A DNA stretch of 64,000 nucleotides. Origin: an uncultured Bacteroidales bacterium (GTDB lineage: Bacteria; Bacteroidota; Bacteroidia; Bacteroidales; UBA932). Both the position numbers and the translations under genes were made by a program. Shown piece after piece: positions 9,115-19,185 of the stretch. The stretch covers positions 1-64,000 of the forward strand of contig CALURT010000002.1 of the NCBI GenBank assembly GCA_944323245.1. Reading direction: 5' to 3'. The notes below the pieces were generated by a model, which saw nothing but the letters and a program-made list of their open reading frames with translations, made no database searches and was not told the origin of the DNA. Positions within the stretch are counted from its first letter, which is position 1; every line of letters starts with the position of its first letter.

Positions 9115-9933
9115 TTAAATGGAAAATGCGTCGAAACCTCCGTCCACTACGGCCACTGTGCCAGTAACGGCAATGGATGCGTCGGATGCCAACCAGTGAA
9201 GGGTGCCGAGAAGTTCTTCCGGTTCGAGAAAGCGGTTGATCGGGGTATGGGCAAGAATCTGATGGGACCGTTCCGTAAGGCTACCGTCCGGATTCGTCAG
9301 GAGAGTACGGTTCTGGTTCGTAAGCAGGAAGCCGGGAGCAATGGCGTTGACTCTTATGTTTTCACTGAATTTTCTCGCCATTTCCGTACATAGATACTTG
9401 GTCCAGTTCACTACGGCAGCCTTGGCTACTCCGTAGCCGGCGACCCGTGTAAGCGGACGCAGGGCCGACTCGCTGGCGAAATTTATGATGGAACCGCTTT
9501 TCTGCCCGGCCATCGCCCTTGCAAACACCATTGTCGGAAGAACAGTGCCGAAAAGATTCAGTTCAGACACCTTTTTCACGGCATCCACATCGAGATCGAA
9601 TATGGTCTTGTCAGGCGGGACCGTAGCTGCAGGCATGTTTCCTCCGGCGGCGTTCAGAAGCACGTCTATCCGGCCGTATCTGTCCATAATCTGCCTGAAA
9701 TTCTCTTCAAGGACAGCCTTGTCGAGTACGTTCGTGGCGATAAAGCATGCTTCTCCTCCGTCTGCCTTTATTTCGTCTATTATCGAATTTCCGAGTCCGG
9801 AAGCTCTTTCGAGGTCAAGGAGGACGACCTTGGCGCCTTGGCCGGCAAAATATTTCACGATGGTCGTCCCGAGAACGCCGCAGGCTCCTGTCATGACGAC
9901 TGTCCTACCGGCAATGTCAAAAAGATTTTTCAT
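9115..9933 (-). CDS. SDR oxidoreductase, likely D-mannonate (fructuronate) oxidoreductase
   Basis: A 272-residue short-chain dehydrogenase when started at the ATG at 9933 ([19 protein letters not shown]); a longer frame to 9993 would run into the operator and lacks family support. The NAD-binding motif is TGACGVLG near residue 15, the NAG-type segment is LNAAGG, and the catalytic Tyr-Lys pair is in YGVAKAAV. The C-terminus ends [15 protein letters not shown], [13 protein letters not shown]. In Bacteroidales, SDRs of this kind stand in for UxuB beside uxuA, reducing D-fructuronate to D-mannonate. The substrate is inferred from that pairing; the fold is certain. Confidence 0.88.
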   Translation of the reverse strand: MKNLFDIAGRTVVMTGACGVLGTTIVKYFAGQGAKVVLLDLERASGLGNSIIDEIKADGGEACFIATNVLDKAVLEENFRQIMDRYGRIDVLLNAAGGNMPAATVPPDKTIFDLDVDAVKKVSELNLFGTVLPTMVFARAMAGQKSGSIINFASESALRPLTRVAGYGVAKAAVVNWTKYLCTEMARKFSENIRVNAIAPGFLLTNQNRTLLTNPDGSLTERSHQILAHTPINRFLEPEELLGTLHWLASDASIAVTGTVAVVDGGFDAFSI

Positions 9934-9965
9934 ATAATACCATACATTTATTAATTTCCGTGGGA

Positions 9966-9983
9966 TTTGTGTACGTACACAAA
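9966..9983. promoter_or_regulatory. Perfect 18-bp palindromic operator in the SDR/LacI divergent region
   Basis: TTTGTGTACGTACACAAA is a perfect palindrome centred between the two divergent genes, with a related half site TTTGTGCAC at 10025-10033. It fits a dimeric HTH protein, most simply the LacI protein encoded at 10059, controlling both itself and the SDR-uxuA operon. Confidence 0.65.
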
Positions 9984-10058
9984 AGTACTGCATTTTTTGG
10001 AATTCTCAATAAAATTTTCAATATTTGTGCACGTTTGATGCAAAAAACTCGGAATTTC

Positions 10059-11123
10059 ATGGCGAAACAGGTCAAAATCAAGGATATTGCCCGAATGGCA
10101 GGCGTGTCCGCCGGCACGGTCGACAGGATTCTGCACAATCGCGGAAACGTCTCACGCACAAGCCGGGAAGCCGTCGAAAGGGTGCTCTCCGAAACAGGCT
10201 ACAGATACAACATACACACCTCGGCCGTTTCGCTGAGAAAGGAATACAGAATAGTCATAGCAATCCCGACCGCAATCAAGGGAGAATACTGGGATTCTAT
10301 CCGGACAGGTATAGAACACGCAATCGACGAGTATTCGGACATCAGTATTGTCAGGGAATATGCATATTACAACCAATTCGACATCTATTCCTGCAGGGCA
10401 TCGTTCAAAAGCATCACGGAATCAAGTCCAAACGCCGTAATAATCGGGCCTACATTCGCCTCCGAGACAAGGGAGCTATGCTCTGAATTGGACAGGATGA
10501 AAATCCCGTACGCATTCGTTGATTCCGTCATAGACGGCCTGAATCCCACGCTTTCATTTTCATGCGACCAGAGAACCTGCGGCCTGACAGTGGCCAGGCT
10601 TCTGCATCTCATGACTCCCGGAGGACAGGATTTCGCCATTCTGAGCTCCAGGAGGACTGGCAATGAACGCTCCAACAATTCCCTTGCAAGAAAGGCGGGA
10701 TTCATGGAATATTTCGGAAGGAACTGCCCTGAAAAAAACATACGTGAGGTCAAATTCTCGGTACTTGACCCTCAGGAAAGCGAACGGGACGTACTGAAAT
10801 TCATCGAGGAGAATCCCGATGTCAGGGGAATTGCCGTCCTGAATTCAAGAGGATTCATAGTCGCCGACATTCTTGAAAAAAGAGGCATCGGAAACGTCAG
10901 TCTCGTATGTTTTGACCTTACCGACAACAACAGACGCTGCATTTCCAAAGGGACCATTTCGGCAGTAATCTGCCAAAGACCTGAACTCCAGGGATTCTAT
11001 GCTGTCAGCGGGCTCATAAGGAATCTCCTGTACAATCAGGAAGACGGGCAGAAAGAACATCTGATGCCCATCGACATCATCATCGCAGAGAATCTGCCGT
11101 ATTACAAGGAATATTTACCTTAA
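10059..11123 (+). CDS. LacI family transcriptional regulator
   Basis: A 354-residue protein when started at the ATG at 10059 (MAKQVKIKDIARMAGVSAGT); a longer frame reaches 9960 but would begin inside the operator region. The N-terminus is the LacI helix-turn-helix with hinge (KIKDIARMAGVSAGTVDRIL, NRGNVSRTSREAVERVLSE). The rest is a periplasmic-binding-protein-like ligand domain (VIAIPTAIKGEYWDSIRTGIE, NAVIIGPTF, VCFDLTDNNRR). It is divergent from the SDR-uxuA operon with a perfect palindrome between them, so it probably represses or activates hexuronate use in response to a sugar or sugar acid. Its 3' end overlaps the convergent GH3 remnant by 9 bp. Confidence 0.9.
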   Translation: MAKQVKIKDIARMAGVSAGTVDRILHNRGNVSRTSREAVERVLSETGYRYNIHTSAVSLRKEYRIVIAIPTAIKGEYWDSIRTGIEHAIDEYSDISIVREYAYYNQFDIYSCRASFKSITESSPNAVIIGPTFASETRELCSELDRMKIPYAFVDSVIDGLNPTLSFSCDQRTCGLTVARLLHLMTPGGQDFAILSSRRTGNERSNNSLARKAGFMEYFGRNCPEKNIREVKFSVLDPQESERDVLKFIEENPDVRGIAVLNSRGFIVADILEKRGIGNVSLVCFDLTDNNRRCISKGTISAVICQRPELQGFYAVSGLIRNLLYNQEDGQKEHLMPIDIIIAENLPYYKEYLP

Positions 11124-12962
11124 TTCAAATCCGGTTTCAGAATCGCCTGCAATCAGGCTGAATTTTCCTTTTTCCAAAATCCTGTTGCCGTCGGAATCAG
11201 GATAGGACAAATTCCTGCGAGGCTCGATTTCAAATCTGAAAGTATAAGTTTCTCCTGCAGGTATGAAATGCTTTTCAAAATGTTTCAACTCCTTGACTGG
11301 TCGGGAGATCGATGCCGAATGATCCCTTACGAACCATAAAAGCGTCTCCTGTCCGTCTGTTTTTCCTGTATTCGTCACATCTATTTCAGCAACGAGGGTG
11401 CCGTTCTCCGTCACCACGGGACTGCTCAGACGGATGTCGCCATACTCGAAATCAGTATAACTGAGACCGTAGCCGAATTCATATACCGGCTCTTTGGGGA
11501 TGTCCTGATAATGCCCCATGAACGGACGGGCGGATTGACGCTGATTATAGTAAGAAGGCTGCTGTTCGGCGTTGTATGGAAAGGTAATCGCAAGTTTTCC
11601 CGACGGATTGACCTTTCCTGAAATTATGTCGGCCACTGCATTTCCGCCTTCCGTTCCAGGCTGCCATATCAGCATAAGGGCGTCCGCCCATTCGGCTATA
11701 CGTGAAAGTTCCACGGCCCGGCCTGATGATACGAGGACAATGACAGGCTTGCCGCAGGCGGCGATTTCCCTTATGAAATCCTCCTGGATACAAGGCAGGG
11801 CAAGACTTGCCCGCGATGCGTTTTCACCGCTCCATGACGCCTTTTCGCCCATGCATAGAATCACTGCATCGGAGGCGCGGGCAATACGTTTCGCCGCTGC
11901 AAAGCCGGATCTGTCGTTTCCGTCAAACGGACAGCCTGCAACATACTTCACATCAGTTCCGTACACGTTTTTCAAACCGTCGAGGATGCTTACAGCATCT
12001 TCTCCCGAACCGAAGGCACTCCATGAACCCAAGATATCCACGGAGTTGTCGGCCAAAGGTCCCATTACGGCAATTCTGCTATTTTCGGAAGACAAAGGCA
12101 GCAGACCGTCACGGTTCTCCAACAGGACAAAAGTCTCCGAAGCCAGATTCCTCGCCACAGTCCTGTATTCGGGCAACAGGAATCTTTCATCCTCGGACAG
12201 TTCTTCTATATACGGGTTTTCAAAGAGCCCGAGACGGAATTTCACCCGCAATATCCTTCTTACGGCCTCGTCGAGTATCTTTTCGTCAAGGATACCGGTT
12301 GTGACGAGACTGTCTATATTTTCCAAATAGACATCATCCACCATGTCCATGTCCACTCCTGCGGAAATGGCTTTAAGACATGCTTCTGCACGGTCTTCCG
12401 CCACTCCTTGCGTCTGCAGCTGCTTGATTGCATCCCAGTCCGACACAACGAAGCCGTCAAATCCCCACTTGTCACGCAACACTTCCGTAAGAGTATAATG
12501 ATTTGCCGTGCCAGGCACTCCGCTGATGTCGTTGAACGAGCTCATGAGTGTGGCTGCTCCCGCCTTGACTCCCTCTTCAAACGGAGGCAAGGCCGTATCC
12601 CACAACGATTGGCGGGAAATCTCAGTGTACTGGTAATCCCGGCCGCCCTGAGAATAGGCATAGCCGACATAATGCTTCAGGCACGCCGCAATGGAATTTT
12701 CCCCGTCAAGGGATTCTCCCTGGTATCCGCGGACCGCAGCGGCTCCCATTATACCGTTCAGGTACGGGTCTTCACCGTAGCCTTCCGAGACTCTTCCCCA
12801 TCTTGAATCCCTTGCCACATCCACCATCGGAGAAAAAGTCCAGAACACTCCGGAGCTTTTGGCTTCGGACGCCGAGACTTCGCAGGCTTCCCCGACTATT
12901 CCGGGATTCCATGAACATGCCTGCGCCAAAGGTAATAAGATTTCCCTTAGTATTTCCCACAA
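11115..12962 (-). pseudogene. GH3 beta-glycosidase, 5'-truncated
   Basis: The remaining 615 codons carry most of a family 3 glycoside hydrolase: SPMVDVARDSRWGRVSEGYGEDPYL split over the barrel, GFVVSDWDAIKQL with the nucleophile Asp, the second domain with ENRDGLLPL and VILCMGEKASWSGENASR, LIWQPGTEGGNAVAD, FGYGLSYTDFEYG, and a C-terminal FnIII-like domain. Family members normally have 100 or more residues before PLAQACSWN, including the first barrel strands and a signal peptide. Here homology starts abruptly at ILLPLAQACSWN, the only start is a TTG at 12962, and a stop codon lies ten codons further up. I read it as a deletion remnant, not an active exported enzyme; an assembly error is the alternative. 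Confidence 0.8.
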
Positions 12963-13128
12963 TGCATAATCCCCATATGCACAAAAAAATCAAATAGCGA
13001 CACGATTCAGTCAAATACAAATTCCCGGGGAGGGAAATTCTTGGGAATTTTGTCATGAAAGCCGGAGCATTCGGAACAAAGCCGGTGCCGGTTTTCGGAA
13101 AACCATTTGATTAATATATTCTATCACT

Positions 13129-14286
13129 ATGAGTACCAACAGAATCATTTTAAACGAGACTTCATATTTCGGTCCCGGTTCGAGAGAGGTCCTGATATCG
13201 GAAATCAAGGCGAGAAATTTCAGGAAAGTGCTGCTTGTCACGGACAAGGACCTTGTAAAATTCGGCGTAGCCGGAAAAATCACAGCCCTTTTGGAAAAGG
13301 GCGGCATAGGATATGAACTTTTCTGCGACATCAAGCAGAACCCCACGGTCCGCAACGTGAATGATGCTCTTGCGGCTTTCGAAAAGGCCGGTGCAGACGT
13401 CATCGTGGCTTTGGGTGGCGGATCAGCCATAGACACGGCCAAGGCCGTAGGTATCATTTCCGCCAATCCGGACTTCAGGGATGTGGTATCGTTGGAAGGA
13501 GTCGCTCCGACGACGAAAAAAAGCACTCCTGTCATAGCTCTCCCTACTACTGCCGGCACTGCAGCCGAAGTCACTATAAACTACGTGATCACGGATGAGG
13601 AGAACGTCAAGAAAATGGTGTGCGTGGACCCAAAGGACATACCGGTAGTGGCCATCGTGGATGCGGAGCTTATGGCGAGCATGCCAAAAGGCCTTACTGC
13701 GGCTACGGGAATGGATGCCCTGACACATGCCATAGAAGGTTATATCACCAAGGGAGCATGGACGCTTACCGACATGTTCGAACTGAAAGCCATTGAACTG
13801 ATAGCCAAGTATCTGCCTGCCGCTGTGGAGAATGGCGGAGACATGGATGCACGCAACGGAATGGCTGTGGCCCAGTACATTGCCGGCATGGGATTTTCAA
13901 ACGTAGGCCTCGGTCTTGTCCACGGAATGGCGCATCCTCTCGGAGCATATTACGACATACCGCACGGAGTGGCCAATGCCATGCTTCTTCCTGTAGTAAT
14001 GCAATACAATATGGAATCATCTATCGGCAAATACGCCGACATTGCCGCAGCTCTCGGAGTTGACACCGAAGGTATGGATGAGAAACAGAAGGCCCAGGCC
14101 GCCGTGGACGCTGTCAAGGCACTTGCTGTCAGGGTCGGCATTCCAGAAAAACTGTCCGCACTCGGCGTCAAGGAAGAAGGAATCCCTGCCTTGGCGAAAT
14201 CGGCATTGGCCGACGTATGTACTCCGGGCAATCCTAAAGAGACCTGTATCGAAGATATTGAAGCATTGTACCGGAAAATCCTGTAA
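13129..14286 (+). CDS. fucO: Lactaldehyde reductase (iron-dependent 1,2-propanediol dehydrogenase)
   Basis: A 385-residue group III alcohol dehydrogenase. It reduces L-lactaldehyde, the aldolase product of rhamnose breakdown, to 1,2-propanediol and regenerates NAD+ under anaerobic conditions. Visible signatures are the nucleotide-binding GGGSAIDTAKAVG, TTAGTAAEVT, and the metal site with the His of MDALTHAIEGY and the two His of HGMAHPLGAYYDIPHGVANA. It is the first gene of the rhamnose operon, 18 bp before rhaB. In the leader, AAATTCCC at 13019-13026 and GGGAATTT at 13043-13050 form an inverted repeat that could be an operator. No rhamnose regulator is adjacent. Confidence 0.95.
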   Translation: MSTNRIILNETSYFGPGSREVLISEIKARNFRKVLLVTDKDLVKFGVAGKITALLEKGGIGYELFCDIKQNPTVRNVNDALAAFEKAGADVIVALGGGSAIDTAKAVGIISANPDFRDVVSLEGVAPTTKKSTPVIALPTTAGTAAEVTINYVITDEENVKKMVCVDPKDIPVVAIVDAELMASMPKGLTAATGMDALTHAIEGYITKGAWTLTDMFELKAIELIAKYLPAAVENGGDMDARNGMAVAQYIAGMGFSNVGLGLVHGMAHPLGAYYDIPHGVANAMLLPVVMQYNMESSIGKYADIAAALGVDTEGMDEKQKAQAAVDAVKALAVRVGIPEKLSALGVKEEGIPALAKSALADVCTPGNPKETCIEDIEALYRKIL

Positions 14287-14304
14287 CCGCAGCATAGAGT
14301 CACA

Positions 14305-15804
14305 ATGGAAAAATCTCATTTCATCGCTTTCGACCTCGGGGCCACGAGCGGAAGATGCATGGCGGGAAGCCTGTCGGACAAAGGGTTGGAATTGAAGGAA
14401 CTCACCCGGTTCCCGAACAGCATGCTTCTCGTCGGGGGACATTATTACTGGGATATCTTTTCCCTCTACGGACATCTTTTGGACGGGCTGAAAGCGGCGG
14501 CCAAGGAAAATATCAGGATAACTTCAATTGGCATAGACACTTGGGGCGTGGACACAGTATGTATCGGCAAGGACGGAAGCATCCTCGGCCTGCCTTATTC
14601 ATACCGTGACAGCCGTACCGAAAACGCTCCCGAAGAATTTTTCGAAAAGATAATGCCATGCAGGGAACTGTACGGAAAGACAGGCATTCAGATCATGGAC
14701 TTCAACACCGTGTTCCAGCTGTATGCGATGAAACGCGACGGCTCCTCCGCCCTTGAAGCGGCGGACAGGCTCATGTTCATACCGGATGCCCTGTCATACA
14801 TGCTTACAGGCAATGCTGTCACGGAATACACGATAGCATCCACCTCCGGCTTCATCAATCCGTACACGAAACAAGCCGACAGGGAGATTTTGGAAAGCAT
14901 CGGCATCAGTCCGGAACTTTTCGGCGGAATCATCATGCCGGGCAAGACCGTGGGGATGCTGAGAAACGACATTGCTCACGAATGCGGGCTTCCTGAAGGA
15001 ATACCCGTGGTAGCTGTGGCAGGCCATGATACGGGGTCAGCCGTCGCCGCGGTACCCGCCGCTGACAGGAATTTCGCATATCTCAGCTCCGGGACATGGT
15101 CGCTCATGGGAATCGAGACAGACTCGCCCGTCATCAACGACGAGACATTCAGACTGAACATCACCAATGAAGGAGGCGTGGACGGGACTGTCCGTCTGCT
15201 GAAAAACATTACCGGAATGTGGCTCATGGAAAACTGCATGAAGGAATGGAAGGCGGCCGGAAGGGAGTATTCCTACACGCAAATCGTGGAAATGGCAGGC
15301 TCTTCGCCGTCATTCAGGAGTTTCATCGACCCTGACCACAGATATTTCGCCAATCCGGAAAGCATGACCGGAGCAATCGCAAGATATTGCATGGAAACAG
15401 GACAGCCGGTACCGGAATCTGACAGCGACTTCATATCCTGCATTTTCGAGAGCCTTGCCATGAAATACCGCAGGGTTCTCGGATGGCTGCAGGGATTCGC
15501 CGGAAACGAAATCTCCGTACTGCACATCATCGGAGGCGGAGCCCGCAATTCCCTGCTGAACGGTTATACGGCCAATGCGACAGGAAAAAAAGTCGTTGCC
15601 GGACCGTTCGAGGCCACGGCCATCGGCAATATAATGATGCAGGCAAGGGCTGCCGGACTGTGCAATTCTCTCGAAGAAATGAGAAAACTGACTCTCGACA
15701 GCATAGAAACCCAAACATTCTACCCGTCGGACACCGAGGCATGGGACAATGCCTACGGCAAATTCCTGAAGACAATTAACGGAAAACAAATACAAACAAC
15801 ATGA
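14305..15804 (+). CDS. rhaB: Rhamnulokinase
   Basis: A 499-residue FGGY-family sugar kinase that phosphorylates L-rhamnulose at C1. The ATP-binding N-terminal motif FDLGATSGRCMAGSL is followed by SIGIDTWGVDTV, the conserved VAGHDTGSAVAAVP, the SSGTWSLMGIE strand, and the C-terminal adenosine motif HIIGGGARNSLLNGYTANAT. The length is normal. It sits 18 bp after fucO, and its stop overlaps the rhaA start by four bases (ATGA), which indicates coupled translation. Confidence 0.96.
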   Translation: MEKSHFIAFDLGATSGRCMAGSLSDKGLELKELTRFPNSMLLVGGHYYWDIFSLYGHLLDGLKAAAKENIRITSIGIDTWGVDTVCIGKDGSILGLPYSYRDSRTENAPEEFFEKIMPCRELYGKTGIQIMDFNTVFQLYAMKRDGSSALEAADRLMFIPDALSYMLTGNAVTEYTIASTSGFINPYTKQADREILESIGISPELFGGIIMPGKTVGMLRNDIAHECGLPEGIPVVAVAGHDTGSAVAAVPAADRNFAYLSSGTWSLMGIETDSPVINDETFRLNITNEGGVDGTVRLLKNITGMWLMENCMKEWKAAGREYSYTQIVEMAGSSPSFRSFIDPDHRYFANPESMTGAIARYCMETGQPVPESDSDFISCIFESLAMKYRRVLGWLQGFAGNEISVLHIIGGGARNSLLNGYTANATGKKVVAGPFEATAIGNIMMQARAAGLCNSLEEMRKLTLDSIETQTFYPSDTEAWDNAYGKFLKTINGKQIQTT

Positions 15805-17054
15805 AACAGGACAGAATAATAGCTGCTTACGAAGCTGCAAAGGAACGTTATGCCGACCTCGGCATAGATACGGAGAAAGCGTTAAAAGCCTTGAAAGACA
15901 TTTCCCTGTCAATACATTGCTGGCAGACTGATGACGTCATCGGATTCGAAAACCCGGACGGACAGCTCAGCGGAGGGATCCAGACCACCGGCAATTATCC
16001 CGGCAAGGCAAGGAACATAGATGAGGTAAGGCAGGACATGGAAAAGGTGATTTCCTTGGTGGGAGGACACCACCGGCTCAGTCTCCATGCCGTCTACGGC
16101 GATTTCAAGGGGAAAAAGGTGGACAGGAACGAAATAGAACCGGAGCATTTCCAAAGCTGGATAGACTGGGCCAAGGAACACGGGATGAAACTGGATTTCA
16201 ATTCCACGTCGTTTTCACATCCTAAAAGCGGGGACCTTACATTGGCCCACAGGGACAAGGCCATCCGCGACTTCTGGATTGAGCATACGATAAGAAGCAG
16301 GAAAATCGCCGACGAAATGGGCCGCCAGTTAGGAAGCAAGGCCTGCCACAATCTTTGGATTCATGACGGCTCCAAGGACATCACGGTGGACAGGTATTAT
16401 TACAGAAGCCTCCTGAAAGATTCGTTGGACAAAATTTTCAGCGTCAGATGCCCGAATGTCAAGGATGCGGTCGAATGCAAGCTGTTCGGAATGGGATTGG
16501 AAAGTTTTACGGTGGGCTCGCATGAGTTCTACATGTGCTATGCCATGAAAAACAATATCATGTCGACCTTGGACATGGGACATTTTCATCCTACGGAGGA
16601 AACATACGACAAGATTTCGGCCCTCCTCCTTTTCAGTCCGGAAATCATGCTTCACGTAAGCCGCCCGGTAAGATGGGACAGCGACCATGTGGTGATCCTC
16701 AACGACAGCGTGCAGATGCTTGCACAGGAAATCGTCTGGGCGGACGCCCTGTCCCGCGTAAACATCGGGCTCGACTATTTCGATGCTTCGATAAACAGGA
16801 TAGGCGCATACGTAATCGGCATCCGAGCCACACAGAAAGCCTTCCTTCAGGCCCTGCTCTCCCCTATCGGACAACTTCGGGAATACGAGGCCTCCGGACG
16901 CAATTTCGAACGTCTCGCCCTTTTGGAAGAAGCCAAGGGGCTTCCGTGGAATGATGTTTTCAACTACTTCTGCCTGACGGAGAACGTTCCCGTAGCCGAG
17001 GACTACATCGCTGACATAGAACAATACGAGAAAGACATCACATCCAAAAGATAA
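15801..17054 (+). CDS. rhaA: L-rhamnose isomerase
   Basis: A 417-residue cytoplasmic metal-dependent TIM-barrel enzyme that converts L-rhamnose to L-rhamnulose. Characteristic segments are SIHCWQTDDVIGFE near the start, GGIQTTGNYPGKARN, HGMKLDFNSTSFSHP, NLWIHDGSKDI, MCYAMKNNIMSTLDMGHFHP and VRWDSDHVVIL, which supply the metal-binding Glu, Asp and His residues. The length is that of the family. The start overlaps the rhaB stop by 4 bp, and rhaT follows after 9 bp. Confidence 0.97.
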   Translation: MKQDRIIAAYEAAKERYADLGIDTEKALKALKDISLSIHCWQTDDVIGFENPDGQLSGGIQTTGNYPGKARNIDEVRQDMEKVISLVGGHHRLSLHAVYGDFKGKKVDRNEIEPEHFQSWIDWAKEHGMKLDFNSTSFSHPKSGDLTLAHRDKAIRDFWIEHTIRSRKIADEMGRQLGSKACHNLWIHDGSKDITVDRYYYRSLLKDSLDKIFSVRCPNVKDAVECKLFGMGLESFTVGSHEFYMCYAMKNNIMSTLDMGHFHPTEETYDKISALLLFSPEIMLHVSRPVRWDSDHVVILNDSVQMLAQEIVWADALSRVNIGLDYFDASINRIGAYVIGIRATQKAFLQALLSPIGQLREYEASGRNFERLALLEEAKGLPWNDVFNYFCLTENVPVAEDYIADIEQYEKDITSKR

Positions 17055-17063
17055 GGTATAATA

Positions 17064-18089
17064 ATGGAAGTTCTCATAGGACTTTTGATAATAGCTGTCG
17101 GAAGTTTCGGACAATCCAGCTCCTACGTTCCCATCAACAGGGTCAGGCAATGGAGCTGGGAAAACTTCTGGCTCGTACAGGGAATATTCGCATGGATAGT
17201 ATTCCCTCTCATCGGGGCTTTTGCAGCCGTTCCGGAAGGGGCTTCGCTGACAGAACTGTTCAAGGCCGGAGGCGCTTTCAAAGCCGTTGTGTTCGGTATC
17301 CTGTGGGGTGTAGGCGGCCTTACCTTCGGACTGTCGATGAGATATTTGGGAGTGGCATTGGGCCAATCCATCTCGTTGGGAACATGCTCGGCATTCGGAA
17401 CTCTTCTGCCTGCACTGTTTGCGGGAACTGACTTGTTCCACGGTAACGGACTGATTCTCCTGCTCGGGGTCTGCATCACGATTGCCGGCATCGCCGTGAT
17501 AGGCTTTGCAGGGACATTGAGAAGCCGTTCGATGAGCGATGAGGAAAAGGCTGCGGCCATCAGGGATTTCGCCCTGACCAAAGGATTGGCGGTAGCATTG
17601 CTTGCAGGTGTAATGAGCGCATGTTTTGCCATAGGGTTGGATGCCGGAGCTCCTGTAAAGGAAGCGGCGTTGGCCAAAGGGGCGGCTCCCCTGCTTGCCG
17701 GGCTGCCGGTCATAGCCTTGGTGACTGCAGGAGGCTTTGTAACCAACGCAGCATATTGCCTGTGGCAGAATGCGAAAAACAGGACTTTCGGAGAATATTT
17801 TGCGCCGGAAGGCAAGGTCCTGCTGTCGAACATCCTGTTCTGCGCATTGGCAGGACTCCTGTGGTATTCACAGTTTTTCGGACTCGAAGCCGGGAAAAGT
17901 TTCCTTACGGACTCTCCTGTGCTTCTTGCGTTTTCATGGAGCATACTCATGTCCCTCAACGTGGTTTTCTCGAATGTCTGGGGCATTATCCTCAAGGAAT
18001 GGAAAGGCGCTTCGGTGAAAGCGGTGGCGGTATTGGCCGCAGGCCTTGCAATCCTTATCTTCTCGATTTTCTTCCCTTCGATCATTTGA
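17064..18089 (+). CDS. rhaT: L-rhamnose/proton symporter
   Basis: A 341-residue inner-membrane protein of the drug/metabolite transporter type with about ten hydrophobic helices. It imports L-rhamnose with protons. RhaT-like features include SSSYVPINRVRQWSWENFWLV-type N-terminus split across helix 1, GILWGVGGLTFGLSMRYLGVALGQS, LFHGNGLILLLGVCITIAGIA, and the late helix WSILMSLNVVFSNVWGIILKEW. Having the transporter between the isomerase and aldolase genes fits a dedicated rhamnose operon. Confidence 0.94.
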   Translation: MEVLIGLLIIAVGSFGQSSSYVPINRVRQWSWENFWLVQGIFAWIVFPLIGAFAAVPEGASLTELFKAGGAFKAVVFGILWGVGGLTFGLSMRYLGVALGQSISLGTCSAFGTLLPALFAGTDLFHGNGLILLLGVCITIAGIAVIGFAGTLRSRSMSDEEKAAAIRDFALTKGLAVALLAGVMSACFAIGLDAGAPVKEAALAKGAAPLLAGLPVIALVTAGGFVTNAAYCLWQNAKNRTFGEYFAPEGKVLLSNILFCALAGLLWYSQFFGLEAGKSFLTDSPVLLAFSWSILMSLNVVFSNVWGIILKEWKGASVKAVAVLAAGLAILIFSIFFPSII

Positions 18090-18115
18090 CAAATTTGTAG
18101 AACAGACTATTTTTC

Positions 18116-18907
18116 ATGAAATACAACGAAAAACTCCAATCAAGAATAGACGAGGTCGCTGAAGTGGCCGGCTACCTTTGGGAAAAAGGCTGGGCGGAAC
18201 GCAACGGAGGCAACATTTCGTACAATATCACCGATGTCGTCGATGACAATATCAGGGCTCTGACTCCTGTTTCGGAAAAATTCCCTATCGGAAAACCTGT
18301 TCCGGCCCTTTCGGGAAATTATTTTCTCGTGACGGGAACGGGGAAAAGGATGCGCTACGTACATTCCTCACCGATGGACAATGCTTCGATTATCCGCATC
18401 TCCGGGGACGGCTCATATTATGAAATCATGGCTGAAAAGCCGATCAGACCTACTTCGGAACTGCCGTCGCACCTGATGATACACAATCACATGGCGGAAC
18501 AGGGCAGGGACATAAAGTCTGTAATCCATACGCATCCGATAGAACTTGTGGCCATGACCCACAATCCGGCAATGCTCGAAAAGGACGTGCTCGGGAAAAT
18601 CCTGTGGAGCATGATACCCGAGACGAGGGCGTTCTGTCCCAAGGGACTCGGAATCATCCCTTATACCTGCCCGGGAACGGTGGAACTGGCCGAAGCCACG
18701 GTCAGGGAATTGGACGAATATGACATCGTGATGTGGGAAAAGCACGGTGCCGTAGGCATAGGAACTGACCTCATCGAGCCTTTCGACATGATAGACACCT
18801 TCACCAAATCGGCGAAAATCTACATGTCGGCCATGGCGATGGGCTTCACGCCCGCCGGAATGACCGACGCTCAGATGGACGAAATGAAAGAGAAATTCAA
18901 TCTGTAG
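18116..18907 (+). CDS. rhaD: Rhamnulose-1-phosphate aldolase
   Basis: A 263-residue class II aldolase that cleaves L-rhamnulose 1-phosphate to dihydroxyacetone phosphate and L-lactaldehyde; FucO then reduces the latter. The phosphate-binding NGGNISYNITD is near residue 36. The zinc site is given by HTHPIELVAMTHNP and WEKHGAVGIG, and GTGKRM and PTSELPSHLMIHNHM are present. It is the last gene of fucO-rhaB-rhaA-rhaT-rhaD, followed by a strong hairpin terminator. Confidence 0.96.
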   Translation: MKYNEKLQSRIDEVAEVAGYLWEKGWAERNGGNISYNITDVVDDNIRALTPVSEKFPIGKPVPALSGNYFLVTGTGKRMRYVHSSPMDNASIIRISGDGSYYEIMAEKPIRPTSELPSHLMIHNHMAEQGRDIKSVIHTHPIELVAMTHNPAMLEKDVLGKILWSMIPETRAFCPKGLGIIPYTCPGTVELAEATVRELDEYDIVMWEKHGAVGIGTDLIEPFDMIDTFTKSAKIYMSAMAMGFTPAGMTDAQMDEMKEKFNL

Positions 18908-18939
18908 GCCGGGCTGTCGTATTGGCTCCCTTTTCGTTG

Positions 18940-19004
18940 AAAAAGGAATGGAAAACCGCTCATGCTAATAAAAACGCATTCGCTTCCTTTTCCATTCCTT
19001 TTTT
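18940..19004 (+). terminator. Rho-independent terminator of the rhamnose operon
   Basis: The arms AAAAAGGAATGGAAAA (18940-18955) and TTTTCCATTCCTTTTTT (18988-19004) are complementary and end in a T-run. Between here and 19142 there is no gene; 19028-19054 holds a degenerate scrap of the extragenic repeat type (GTCATCCCGAGCGGAGGCTC). Confidence 0.88.
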
Positions 19005-19142
19005 CATGTCCTGCAAGAGGCCCTTTGTCATCCCGAGCGGAGGCTCGCCTTTCTTTTCGGCTTCCTGTTCATGACATCACAAGCCGCAGCATCCCTTAAA
19101 AACGGCACTAATCTCAATTTGTTGGGCATAAATCCGTAAAAA

Positions 19143-19184
19143 GAAAGGGTCAAAACGATGATTGCATCATTTTGACCCTTTCTG
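19143..19184 (-). terminator. Terminator of the tRNA-Lys transcript
   Basis: The arms AGAAAGGGTCAAAA (19143-19156) and TTTTGACCCTTTCT (19171-19184) form a 14-bp stem. On the minus strand it begins two bases after the 3' end of the tRNA gene and runs into five T residues. Confidence 0.85.
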
Positions 19185-19185
19185 T

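Noticed and set aside
16329..17441. Long minus-strand open frame opposite rhaA and rhaT (370 codons)
   Set aside because: It is the antisense shadow of conserved genes and runs across the rhaA-rhaT junction; no motif or start context.
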